A program made the position numbers and the translations under genes. This document shows positions 1 through 6,456 of a stretch of DNA of 8,643 nt, piece by piece (the first letter of the stretch is position 1; each line of letters starts with the position of its first letter). A model generated the notes under the pieces. It was not told where the DNA came from, did no database searches, and worked only from the letters and a program-made list of their open reading frames with translations. The stretch covers positions 20,234 through 28,876 of the forward strand of contig PAWF01000013.1 in assembly GCA_002714015.1 (NCBI GenBank). Reading direction: 5' to 3'. The DNA is from Gammaproteobacteria bacterium (GTDB taxonomy: Bacteria; Pseudomonadota; Alphaproteobacteria; UBA828).

Positions 1-1466
1 GAGAAATTCTGTGGAAGTTCAGAAATAAAAACATCTGCACCTGCAGCTGCTGCAGCTTTTTGAATTTCTTCATTAGTTGCTCCAGGTCGACCAAAACCAA
101 TATTTGACTCTGCACTAGAAGCAAAAATTACTGGGTCCTGAGGTACTAAACCAAAACTTTTTCTAAGAGCTGAGGGGTCAACTTGTGTAATATCAATTTC
201 ATCAAATATAATTTTGCCATCTTGTGGATCAAAAAACCTTAACAAAAGACTAAAGACAGTACTTTTACCTGCCCCAGAAGGTCCGACAAGAGCAACTGTT
301 TCTCCAGGATTAATAACAAGGTTGAAGTCTCTAAGGGCAGCAACATCGGGTCGAGAAGGATAACAAAAAGTTACATCCTCAAGTTCTATCTTACCAACAG
401 GAGGACTAGGCAAATGTCTTGGATTTGCAGGAGAATTAATATCCGGTTGTTGATTTAATAAATCAGATAAGCGCTCAGATGCTCCAGCTGCATGTTGAAG
501 GTCACCGTAAACTTCACTTAAAGAACCTACTGAACCAGCAACAACGACGGCATAAAAAAGAAAGGCAGAAAGCTCCCCGCCGGACATTCTCCCTGCTAAA
601 ACATCATGTCCACCCATCCACAATACTAATCCTATGCCCGAGAATACTAACAAAATTACTATTGCCGTGAGAGAAGCTCTGGCTCTGACACGTTTAAGAG
701 CAATAGAGAATGCACCTTCAACTTTATGTCCAAATTGGTCGTCCTGACCTCCTTCATGACCAAAGGATTGAACTGTTTGAATCGCATTTAATGCCTCTTC
801 AGCATGAGCTCCAACAGAGGCAATATGATCCTGGGATAGTCTCGAACGCTTACGAACTAAACGACCAAGTATTATAATAGGAACAACAACTAAAGGTACC
901 AAAATCACAACGATACCTGTTAATTTTGGACTGGTAATCAACAACATTGCGCTACCACCAAGAAAAAGTAAAAGATTTCTTAGCGCAGATGATGCTTGGC
1001 TACCTATCATGGTCTGCAATAAAGTCGTATCAGTAGTGATTCTTGATAATAACTCACCGGTTTTATTTACTTCAAAAAAACTAGGTCCTAAACGTAATAA
1101 CCTTGCGAATACCTCCCGCCTAATGTCAGCTACTATTCTTTCGCCCAGCCATGATACTAAATAAAATCTACCAAAGGTTGCTATGGCTAAAAGAACCACC
1201 ATCCCGATTAAATAAACAAGAGCGCTATCCAATAATTTAATATTTTCTCCAGAAAGTCCATTATCTATAAGAAGACGGAGACCTACACCCATAGCTAAAA
1301 CTGAGGCTGCAGATATAAGTAGAGCTAATAAGGACCCAAGAATTTTTCCATAATATGGGCGAGCAAACCTATATAGATAGCGAATTTGTTTTATATCTTT
1401 ACTTTTTTTGATATCGGTTGGCTGACTTTGAACAGAATTACGCCCTCCAGGCCCAAAAATACTCAT
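1..1466 (-). CDS. ABC exporter half-transporter, MsbA-related (fused permease + ATPase), 3' end cut off
   Basis: This is an inner-membrane ABC exporter subunit, presumably a homodimer, with an N-terminal transmembrane domain and a C-terminal nucleotide-binding domain. Reading from the ATG at 1464-1466, 488 codons are open to the window edge. Hydrophobic segments start near residue 40 (LGSLLALLISAASVLAMGVG), and the exporter coupling region with FFEVNKTGELLSRITTDT follows. The ATPase part begins near residue 355 with an A-loop (CYPSRPD), Walker A GPSGAGKST at 395-403 (Lys401) and a Q-loop glutamine at 443 in VPQDP. The LSGGQ signature, Walker B and H-loop lie beyond the left edge, so intactness cannot be judged; a full protein should be about 600 residues. 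It resembles the alphaproteobacterial MsbA-related family. The substrate is unknown: lipid or drug export is a family-level guess. It is divergent from rpmE, and its own promoter in 1467-1560 is not clear (at best a weak TTGCTT-17-TAATTT on the minus strand). Confidence 0.93.
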   Translation of the reverse strand, partial: MSIFGPGGRNSVQSQPTDIKKSKDIKQIRYLYRFARPYYGKILGSLLALLISAASVLAMGVGLRLLIDNGLSGENIKLLDSALVYLIGMVVLLAIATFGRFYLVSWLGERIVADIRREVFARLLRLGPSFFEVNKTGELLSRITTDTTLLQTMIGSQASSALRNLLLFLGGSAMLLITSPKLTGIVVILVPLVVVPIIILGRLVRKRSRLSQDHIASVGAHAEEALNAIQTVQSFGHEGGQDDQFGHKVEGAFSIALKRVRARASLTAIVILLVFSGIGLVLWMGGHDVLAGRMSGGELSAFLFYAVVVAGSVGSLSEVYGDLQHAAGASERLSDLLNQQPDINSPANPRHLPSPPVGKIELEDVTFCYPSRPDVAALRDFNLVINPGETVALVGPSGAGKSTVFSLLLRFFDPQDGKIIFDEIDITQVDPSALRKSFGLVPQDPVIFASSAESNIGFGRPGATNEEIQKAAAAAGADVFISELPQNF

Positions 1467-1636
1467 TTACAGAAGCCCCCACTAACCTTTAATTCGGTAT
1501 AAATTACTTGCCCCAATTCATAAAAGCAAAAGTGTATAAAAAAATTTCTCTTAATTAACAAATATAAAATCATGGGCACCCTATATCAGTCCTGCTATCC
1601 TGCAACAACCTATTGAAAAAAATCTTTTTTTGCGAC

Positions 1637-1665
1637 TTGAAAGAAACTTCTAGCAAAGATATAAA
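1637..1665 (+). promoter_or_regulatory. Candidate sigma-70-type promoter of rpmE
   Basis: TTGAAA at 1637-1642 and TATAAA at 1660-1665 are separated by exactly 17 bases, each one mismatch from the consensus TTGACA/TATAAT. Transcription would start near 1672, giving a leader of about 20 nt, just enough to hold the ribosome binding site. This is a pattern match only; there is no experimental support. Confidence 0.55.
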
Positions 1666-1676
1666 CCGCTTGAAAG

Positions 1677-1684
1677 AGAAGGGA
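1677..1684 (+). promoter_or_regulatory. Ribosome binding site of rpmE
   Basis: AGAAGGGA lies 8 nt before the ATG at 1693. It supports that ATG as the start, as does the match of the N-terminus ([10 protein letters not shown]) to L31 proteins. Confidence 0.6.
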
Positions 1685-1692
1685 TAATAGTA

Positions 1693-1914
1693 ATGAAAAA
1701 AGATGTCCATCCTGATTACCATGAAATTACGGTGAAACAAACCGACGGAAGTACATTTAAAACCCGTTCAACGTGGGGTAAATCTGGTGATACAATGACA
1801 CTTGATATTGACCCTTTATCACACCCGGTATGGACTGGAGGTCAGCAGCGTCTTATAGAAGGAGGTCAACTCTCTCGTTTTAATAAGCGCTTTAAAGATT
1901 TTGGAATAAAATAA
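1693..1914 (+). CDS. rpmE: 50S ribosomal protein L31
   Basis: This is a small protein of the large ribosomal subunit that helps bridge the 50S and 30S subunits. The 73-residue sequence matches L31 along its length: [10 protein letters not shown] at 1-10, then TRSTWGK (24-30), [16 protein letters not shown] (37-52) and a basic C-terminus with FNKRFKDFG. There is no cysteine, so this is the zinc-independent form lacking the CxxC motif, as is usual in Alphaproteobacteria. The length is normal for that form. The gene appears monocistronic: it has its own promoter and Shine-Dalgarno site, is divergent from the ABC exporter and convergent with the hydratase gene. No strong terminator follows; the 1915-1983 stretch is AT-rich. 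Confidence 0.97.
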   Translation: MKKDVHPDYHEITVKQTDGSTFKTRSTWGKSGDTMTLDIDPLSHPVWTGGQQRLIEGGQLSRFNKRFKDFGIK

Positions 1915-1983
1915 CTAAAATAAATCTTTTATAAAATACCTTTAATCATTTGATAAAAATCAAAAACTTATAAGATATGGGGT

Positions 1984-2009
1984 AAAAAAAGACAGAAGTC
2001 ACACTTCAG
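1984..2009 (-). terminator. Weak intrinsic terminator overlapping the hydratase stop codon
   Basis: On the minus strand GAAGT-GTG-ACTTC forms a 5-bp stem with a 3-nt loop (1995-2007) and is followed, after TGTC, by seven T (1984-1990). The TGA stop codon of the hydratase (1999-2001) sits in the top of the hairpin. The stem is short and only moderately GC-rich, so efficiency would be modest, but the position at the end of the minus-strand gene run fits. Confidence 0.4.
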
Positions 2010-2850
2010 CTAATATTTCACCTTTAGTAGCCAACGATCCTTGTGAATTTTCAGCCCATACATCATACCAGCTATTATTTTTTTCTTTACAACCATTGAC
2101 ACTAAAAGTTTGACCTTCAAAAAGTGGGGAAACTGCACGAAAAGAAAACTCTTTAATGATAGCGTTTGGATTATTTGTCTGAAAAAATTCTATCAAAATA
2201 GTTGCTATTAATGGACCATGAACAACTAGCCCTGGATAACCTTCCTCGTTTAAACAATACGGGCGATCGTAATGAATACGATGAGAATTAAAAGTTACTG
2301 CAGAATAGCGAAATAAAAGGGCAGAATCTGGGGTTACGTTCATACTCCATTCCGCCGATTTTTTTACTGGACTAACACCCTTAGATGTTTGTCCAGTTCT
2401 TGTTATGTCTCTGTAAACAATGTCCTGTTCTTCTTCTATAAATTTTACACCATCAACATACCAATCATGTTTGACCAAAATAAAAACAAGCTTTCCACTT
2501 TTCCCTGATTTAGGTGTAATACTGGAAATCTTTGATTTTTTTGTGATAGAACTTCCAATTTCTGGTGAATAATGAAATTTTAGCCGACTACCTGCCCACA
2601 TCCTTCTTGGTAAACCCAAATCAGGTAAAAAACCACCCTTTTTTGGATGACCATCAATCCCTAATTTAGACTGAGGGGTGGTATCTAAGCAAAATGCCCA
2701 GTGCCAACATGGGGGTAATGGTGTTCCATATTCAAAAGGCAGATTATCGCGATCCAGTAATGCACCCATAGCACGAACTCTGTTAGAATCAATAATGTCT
2801 TTTTGTTCTATTTCGTGACCTAGCCAAGATTTTATTTCTTCTTCATTCAT
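1999..2850 (-). CDS. Two-hotdog MaoC/HTD2-type enoyl-CoA hydratase (mesaconyl-C4-CoA hydratase-like)
   Basis: This is a 283-residue hydratase/dehydratase of the FAS1-like (COG3777, HTD2) family. Characterised relatives include mesaconyl-C4-CoA hydratase of the 3-hydroxypropionate bicycle and itaconyl-CoA hydratase; both add water across the double bond of a C5-dicarboxylic CoA ester. The N-terminal degenerate hotdog half carries PPCWHWAFCLD (46-56), GFLPDLGLPRRMWAG (73-87) and EEEQDIVYRD (139-148). The C-terminal half carries FNSHRIHYD (187-195), the family's version of the active-site segment, and YPGLVVHGPLIATIL (205-219). Length is normal and the gene looks intact. The ATG at 2850 is preceded by GGAGAGAA inside the 3' end of the CoA-transferase gene, whose stop lies 2 nt upstream, so translation is probably coupled. 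It is the last gene of the minus-strand run. The exact substrate cannot be read from the sequence; dehydration of a 3-hydroxyacyl-CoA is the alternative direction. Confidence 0.88.
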   Translation of the reverse strand: MNEEEIKSWLGHEIEQKDIIDSNRVRAMGALLDRDNLPFEYGTPLPPCWHWAFCLDTTPQSKLGIDGHPKKGGFLPDLGLPRRMWAGSRLKFHYSPEIGSSITKKSKISSITPKSGKSGKLVFILVKHDWYVDGVKFIEEEQDIVYRDITRTGQTSKGVSPVKKSAEWSMNVTPDSALLFRYSAVTFNSHRIHYDRPYCLNEEGYPGLVVHGPLIATILIEFFQTNNPNAIIKEFSFRAVSPLFEGQTFSVNGCKEKNNSWYDVWAENSQGSLATKGEILAEV

Positions 2851-2852
2851 AT

Positions 2853-4007
2853 CTATATTCTCTCCAAAACATCCCCTTTATCTGAAAAAAACTCTTGCTT
2901 GATTGAGTCAGTATGCTGTCCCAAGCTAGGAACTGAGCCAAGAACACTTTTTTCCGAATTAAACTGCGAAGGAGGTGATATTAAATCTACCATATCGCCG
3001 TTAGGAAGTTGTACTTGTGTTTTCCTCAAGTGTGGATGTGATGCTAGCTGCTTTGCATTGTTTAATCTTCCAAAAGCAATATTTTCGTTTGTTAACAACT
3101 CGCATAATGCCTCAAGTTTATATCGGGAAAAGACCTTAACGATTATTTCATCCATACTTTTTCGATTTTCAACTCTTGAAGCATTATTATCAAACCTAAT
3201 ATCAGTTCCAAGCGATGAATCAAGGAGTACATTTGATGCGAAACGTTGCCACTCCCTATCATTCTGGATGGCAATCACTATTTCTTTTCCGTCACCAACT
3301 ATGTATACACCATATGGTGCGATAAGTGAGTGGGAAAGTCCCATTCTTGCTGGTGATGAACCATGTTTTAGCTGGTGGAATCTCGCAACATTCATCCAAT
3401 CTGCCATACCATCAAAAAGTGAAATTTGTATCCCTTCCCCTTGTCCTGAAGTCCCGCGACCTATTAGAGCCTCTAATATAGCACCATAAGCATTCAGACC
3501 GGCAGTGAGGTCACACACAGAAACTCCAACCCTTGCGGGGCTATCTATGCTACCGGTCACAGATGCAACACCAGACTCGCATTGAACCAAAAAATCATAT
3601 GCTCTAACATCTCGGTATGGTCCACTAGTGCCATAACCACTTATATCGCAAGTGATTAATCTTGGGTTGGATGCCCTTAGTTTACTACTTCCAAAACCAG
3701 CGCGGTCTGTAGCTCCAGGTGATAAATTTTGAATGAATATATCTGCTTTTCTAATTATACGACTTAGTAAAGCCGCATCGTCTTTTTTCTTAAAATCTAG
3801 AACAACTGATTCTTTGCCTCTATTAAGCCATACAAACCAAGAGCTTTCACCATCCAAAATATTATCATACCGGCGCGCAAAATCACCTTCCTGCCTCTCT
3901 ATCTTCAAAACTCTTGCACCTGCATCGGCAAGCCGACTAGTGCAATAGGGAGCTGCTACAGCTTGCTCTATAGAGACGACAAGGAGACCATCTAACCTAC
4001 CTACCAT
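2853..4007 (-). CDS. CaiB/BaiF family III CoA-transferase
   Basis: This is a cytosolic family III CoA-transferase, which moves CoA between carboxylic acids through an aspartyl-CoA mixed anhydride. The 384 residues show the family layout: an N-terminal Rossmann-like part with ARVLKIERQEGDFAR (31-45) and LNRGKESVVLDFK (61-73), then ADIFIQNLSPGATDRAGFG (88-106), YDFLVQCESGVASVTG (137-152) and the conserved VSVCDLTAGLNAYGAILEAL. By alignment to formyl-CoA transferase from memory, Asp166 in CDLTAG is the probable nucleophile. Length is normal. Its ATG overlaps the stop of the upstream acyl-CoA dehydrogenase by one base (TAATG), which implies translational coupling. Substrates are not predictable from sequence alone; the neighbouring dehydrogenase and mesaconyl/itaconyl-type hydratase suggest activation of a dicarboxylic or branched acid. 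Homologues also serve as mesaconyl-CoA C1-C4 transferase and succinyl-CoA-dependent transferases. Confidence 0.92.
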   Translation of the reverse strand: MVGRLDGLLVVSIEQAVAAPYCTSRLADAGARVLKIERQEGDFARRYDNILDGESSWFVWLNRGKESVVLDFKKKDDAALLSRIIRKADIFIQNLSPGATDRAGFGSSKLRASNPRLITCDISGYGTSGPYRDVRAYDFLVQCESGVASVTGSIDSPARVGVSVCDLTAGLNAYGAILEALIGRGTSGQGEGIQISLFDGMADWMNVARFHQLKHGSSPARMGLSHSLIAPYGVYIVGDGKEIVIAIQNDREWQRFASNVLLDSSLGTDIRFDNNASRVENRKSMDEIIVKVFSRYKLEALCELLTNENIAFGRLNNAKQLASHPHLRKTQVQLPNGDMVDLISPPSQFNSEKSVLGSVPSLGQHTDSIKQEFFSDKGDVLERI

Positions 4008-5188
4008 TAATAGGACCTAGGCATGCCTAGAACATGCTGTCCAATATACCCTAATATCATATTGGTAGAAATTGGGGCTGTACGATATAAGCGTGTTTCT
4101 CGAAACTTTCTTTCAACATCATACTCTTCCGCAAAACCAAACCCACCGAAAGTTTGCATGCATGTATCACCAGCTTCCCATGAAGCTTCAGAAGCAAGTA
4201 ATTTGGCCATATTAGCTTCTGGACCGCATGGTAGCCCAGATTCAAAAAGTGCAGCGGCTTTCTTTACTACCAGATCTGCGGCTTCAGTTTGAGCATATAC
4301 ACGAGCAATTGGGAATTGTACTCCTTGATTTGCTCCAATTGGACCACCGAAGACTTCTCTTTCAGAGGCATAGGAGCTTGATTTCTTAATAAACCAGCGT
4401 GCATCACCTATACATTCTGCAGCGATTAGAATTCGCTCAGCATTCATACCGTCTAATATATAACGAAAACCCTTACCCTCCTCGCCTATTAAAGTATTTG
4501 AGGGAATCTCAAGGTTATCAAAGAAAAGTTCATTTGTGTTATGATTGATCATAGTTCTAATAGGTTTTATTTCGAGTCCCTTACCAACTGCTTTATCTAA
4601 TTCAACTAAAAATACTGACAGACCATCACTACGTTTCTTACATTCCTCTTTCGGGGTTGTTCTAGCTAACAAAAGTAAAAGATCTGACTGCTGGGCTCGT
4701 GAGATCCAAACCTTTTGACCATTGACAACGTAAGTATCATTTCCTTTTTTTATAGCCGTTGTATTTAGCTGTGTAGTATCTGATCCTGTTGTTGGCTCAG
4801 TGACACCAAATGCTTGAAGACGGAGATCACCGGAAGCAATCTTAGGTAGATATGCCCGCTTTTGCTCTTTAGAACCATGGCGCAGTAATGTCCCCATTGT
4901 ATACATCTGGGCATGACACGCTCCACTGTTCCCACCTGAAGCATTAATCTCTTCCAAAATAGCTGCCCCTGCACCAATACCAAGTCCACTTCCTCCAAAC
5001 TCTTCTGGTATCAAGGCTGCAAGAAACCCTGATTTTGTGAGTTCATCAACAAACTCTTCTGGATATGCCCGATCAGTATCTTTTTCTCGCCAATATTCAC
5101 CTGGAAACTTTGCACAAAGTGCTCGAACAGGGTCTCTAAGGTCTTCATAATTATATGTCAGGTCTATTTTAACAGTATTCTCGGTCAT
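4007..5188 (-). CDS. Acyl-CoA dehydrogenase (FAD-dependent)
   Basis: This is an FAD enzyme that oxidises an acyl-CoA at C2-C3 to the enoyl-CoA and passes electrons to an electron-transfer flavoprotein. The residue numbers here count from a TTG at 5191, giving 394 residues; from the ATG at 5188 they are one lower. Domains run in the usual order: N-terminal helices, the beta-domain motif FGVTEPTTGSD (128-138) with VVNGQKVWISRA (155-166), and a C-terminal helical domain with REVFGGPIGANQGVQFPIA and MQTFGGFGFAEEYDVERKFRE. The usual medium/short-chain catalytic Glu near the C-terminus (EGT motif) is replaced by TAPIST (371-376). A Glu stands in MNAERILIA (Glu252), the position used by isovaleryl- and long-chain acyl-CoA dehydrogenases. 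GAGGA precedes the start; its spacing fits the TTG slightly better, but ATG is the likelier codon. The stop overlaps the CoA-transferase start by one base. Substrate unknown. Confidence 0.93.
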   Translation of the reverse strand: MTENTVKIDLTYNYEDLRDPVRALCAKFPGEYWREKDTDRAYPEEFVDELTKSGFLAALIPEEFGGSGLGIGAGAAILEEINASGGNSGACHAQMYTMGTLLRHGSKEQKRAYLPKIASGDLRLQAFGVTEPTTGSDTTQLNTTAIKKGNDTYVVNGQKVWISRAQQSDLLLLLARTTPKEECKKRSDGLSVFLVELDKAVGKGLEIKPIRTMINHNTNELFFDNLEIPSNTLIGEEGKGFRYILDGMNAERILIAAECIGDARWFIKKSSSYASEREVFGGPIGANQGVQFPIARVYAQTEAADLVVKKAAALFESGLPCGPEANMAKLLASEASWEAGDTCMQTFGGFGFAEEYDVERKFRETRLYRTAPISTNMILGYIGQHVLGMPRSY

Positions 5189-5229
5189 CAATTAGCTGCT
5201 TTCCTCGTTAATATTGACAAAATTTTTAA

Positions 5230-5274
5230 CTAAAAATTATTTTTGACCTAATACGGTCTATTAGTTATTTTTAG
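5230..5274. repeat. Nested inverted repeat between the NTF2-like and dehydrogenase genes
   Basis: Outer arms CTAAAAAT (5230-5237) and ATTTTTAG (5267-5274) enclose an inner 6-bp hairpin CTAATA-CGGTC-TATTAG (5248-5264). An alternative stem GACC-TAATAC-GGTC (5245-5258) uses overlapping bases and excludes the inner one. It covers the stop codon of the NTF2-like gene. In the minus-strand transcript it might slow or partly stop transcription before the dehydrogenase gene, but no clean U-run follows, and AT-rich DNA makes such repeats easily by chance. Confidence 0.35.
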
Positions 5275-5614
5275 CTCTCACATAAGCACCAACTGTTTGG
5301 CGCCAAATCTTATCATTTCTCACTATGAATGTATTCGTTCCAAAATCAAAAATGTACTTTTCTGATTCAGCTCTCCAAGTGATATATAAAGTTTGTTCAA
5401 CAGATAGACGACTTATCAACTCAAAATCACTGCCTGAAGGCATAAGCTCATCTAACCACATACAAAAGAATTCTCTTGCTCCATCAATACCTTGCCATAT
5501 TTTATCTCTATAAATCATAACTGATTCTGCATCATAGTCGGACAAAATAGCCTGCAAGTCGCCATCTCCAAATACTGCTATATGATGGTCAAATATCTCG
5601 TCAGCTGTTTTCAT
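5261..5614 (-). CDS. NTF2-like / SnoaL-like family protein
   Basis: This is a 117-residue protein of the NTF2-like superfamily (alpha+beta cone fold), which includes ketosteroid isomerases, SnoaL cyclases, limonene epoxide hydrolases and many non-catalytic ligand binders. The N-terminal helix FDHHIAVFGDGDLQAILSDY (8-27) is the family's typical opening, followed by the strand SVMIYRDKIWQGIDGAREFF (31-50) and the C-terminal strands LYITWRAES (76-84), YIFDFGTNTFIVRNDKI (87-103) and VGAYVR. Length is typical and the gene is complete. AGAGAG lies just before the ATG at 5614; a second, out-of-frame ATG 4 bases upstream would encode only five residues. It sits 72 nt upstream of the dehydrogenase and 43 nt downstream of the PPOX-like gene on the same strand. 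The reaction cannot be assigned: neighbours hint at a small-molecule or acyl-CoA role, which is inference. Confidence 0.85.
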   Translation of the reverse strand: MKTADEIFDHHIAVFGDGDLQAILSDYDAESVMIYRDKIWQGIDGAREFFCMWLDELMPSGSDFELISRLSVEQTLYITWRAESEKYIFDFGTNTFIVRNDKIWRQTVGAYVRAKNN

Positions 5615-5657
5615 TCATCTCTCTATTTTTATATGTATTATTATATTATAAAATCAT

Positions 5658-6047
5658 CTAGTCATTAGTGTTTAAAGAAACCTGAATCCTAATTATCTGA
5701 CGACGATTATAGTTTCTTACTATATATGCAAAAAAATCACCTATTAGAAATTTAATACCGTATTTTTTTCTTAAAAACTTATAGGCTAGTTTCTCAAGTT
5801 CCTGATTTTTAACCAAGCTTGCCTTCCCATTAAACGATTTACCCTTAGGCTTTCCATGAAAATTACAGCCCACAATCTTAACATCTGGAAAATTTCTAAT
5901 TCTTTTTACTTTTCCTGAATTTCTTTGAGAGTACACAACATAAATATTAGTTGATCCTTCCTGAGCAAACCAGACCGGAGTATCCACAAAACTACCGTCT
6001 TTTTTTTGAGTAGATAAACTAATGTATTGTTCGTTATCATTTATCAT
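5658..6047 (-). CDS. PPOX-class, probable F420- or flavin-dependent protein
   Basis: This 129-residue protein has the split-barrel fold of the pyridoxamine-phosphate-oxidase class and resembles the small PPOX-class 'F420-dependent' family typified by mycobacterial Rv2061. Evidence is the order of motifs: YISLSTQKKDGSFVDTPVWF (8-27), IYVVYSQRNSGKVKRIRNFP (35-54) with the basic cofactor-phosphate segment SGKVKRIR, then HGKPKGKSFNGKASLV (64-79) and LRKKYG (92-97). Length and ends are normal. GGT is the only hint of a Shine-Dalgarno site, a few bases before the ATG at 6047. Which cofactor it binds (F420, FMN or haem) cannot be told; most Alphaproteobacteria are not thought to make F420, so FMN binding or a non-enzymatic role is possible. 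It lies 54 nt after the 91-aa hypothetical gene and 43 nt before the NTF2-like gene, so co-transcription is plausible. Confidence 0.8.
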   Translation of the reverse strand: MINDNEQYISLSTQKKDGSFVDTPVWFAQEGSTNIYVVYSQRNSGKVKRIRNFPDVKIVGCNFHGKPKGKSFNGKASLVKNQELEKLAYKFLRKKYGIKFLIGDFFAYIVRNYNRRQIIRIQVSLNTND

Positions 6048-6077
6048 TTCAAACCTAGTAGGACATTAATATTCAAT

Positions 6078-6100
6078 AAGTAAAATACTCTTTTTTACTT
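6078..6100. repeat. 8-bp hairpin directly after the 91-aa gene
   Basis: AAGTAAAA (6078-6085) and TTTTACTT (6093-6100) form a perfect 8-bp stem with a 7-nt loop, beginning one base after the TAA stop (6102-6104) on the minus strand. It is almost all A-T and lacks a following U-tract, so it is at best a weak 3' structure or RNA processing element between the first and second genes of the run. Confidence 0.35.
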
Positions 6101-6101
6101 T

Positions 6102-6377
6102 TTATAGTTCATAACACCAAGAATTTACTTTGTCTTCGTACTCAGAAAAATATCTTGAAATCTCACTTATCTCAAAAGATCTCAGGATAGATGTATTTGG
6201 CTCCCTATCAAGTAGGAACTCAAAAGAATACTTAACCAATACTTCTTTAGTTATAAGATTATCTGTTAGTTTAAGGTGAATATCATCACTTACAATAACC
6301 TGATGAATAGTAGATGTATTTCTTGAAACTGTGACGATAAATACATCGTCGTTCTTTTTTTTAATGATTATGGACAT
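6102..6377 (-). CDS. Conserved hypothetical protein, 91 aa
   Basis: I cannot assign a function. The protein begins with two short strand-like stretches (SIIIKKKNDDVFIVTVSR, 2-19, and STIHQVIVSDD, 22-32) and ends in a helical part with SFEFLLDREPNTSILRSF (51-68) followed by SEISRYFSEYEDKV. I recall that same block, with EFLLEREPNTSIL, in small hypothetical proteins of other bacteria, which argues for a real gene; the memory is not backed by a search. There is no signal peptide, membrane helix or Cys/His metal motif. No Shine-Dalgarno sequence is evident before the ATG at 6377. It is the first gene of the minus-strand run and is divergent from hyuA across 128 nt. Base use is like its neighbours. 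Confidence 0.72.
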   Translation of the reverse strand: MSIIIKKKNDDVFIVTVSRNTSTIHQVIVSDDIHLKLTDNLITKEVLVKYSFEFLLDREPNTSILRSFEISEISRYFSEYEDKVNSWCYEL

Positions 6378-6421
6378 TAGTTAAACTTTTTTAAATTAAT
6401 CTCAATAAATCTCGGGTGGGC

Positions 6422-6449
6422 TTCACATATAACAAAGAAATAGGATAAT
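6422..6449 (+). promoter_or_regulatory. Candidate sigma-70-type promoter of the hyuAB unit
   Basis: TTCACA (6422-6427) and GATAAT (6444-6449) are spaced by 16 bases, each one mismatch from consensus. Transcription would begin near 6456, giving a leader of about 50 nt before the ATG at 6506. The region is AT-rich, so alternatives such as TTATATACT at 6451 cannot be excluded. Confidence 0.42.
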
Positions 6450-6456
6450 GTTATAT
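6427..6456. repeat. Operator-like inverted repeat in the divergent promoter region
   Basis: ATATAAC (6427-6433) and GTTATAT (6450-6456) are perfect 7-bp inverted arms separated by 16 bases, which puts equivalent positions of the half-sites about two helical turns (23 bp) apart. They bracket the spacer and -10 box of the candidate hyuA promoter, where a dimeric repressor could act. No regulator gene is in the window. Chance occurrence in AT-rich DNA is a real alternative. Confidence 0.35.

Noticed and set aside
41..62. Repeated CTGCAG/GCTGC bases near the left edge
   Set aside because: They are simply alanine codons of an Ala-rich helix (KAAAAAGAD) in the ATPase domain of the exporter.
479..670. 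63-codon plus-strand frame inside the ABC exporter
   Set aside because: It is antisense to the conserved transmembrane-to-ATPase linker region and gives a low-complexity basic, His-rich sequence typical of a shadow frame.
1949..1964. TTTGAT-AAAA-ATCAAA palindrome downstream of rpmE as a terminator
   Set aside because: The stem is almost entirely A-T and no U-tract follows on either strand, so it is not convincing as an intrinsic terminator.
2899..3489. A 196-codon open frame on the plus strand, antisense to the CoA-transferase gene
   Set aside because: The opposite strand encodes a full, well-conserved family III CoA-transferase. The antisense translation is Ser/Pro/Cys-rich, matches no family I know and has no credible ribosome binding site.
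5598..5618. Five-codon upstream ATG frame overlapping the NTF2-like start
   Set aside because: ATGAATGA arises by chance from adjacent ATGs; a five-residue peptide without conservation evidence does not support a leader-peptide call.
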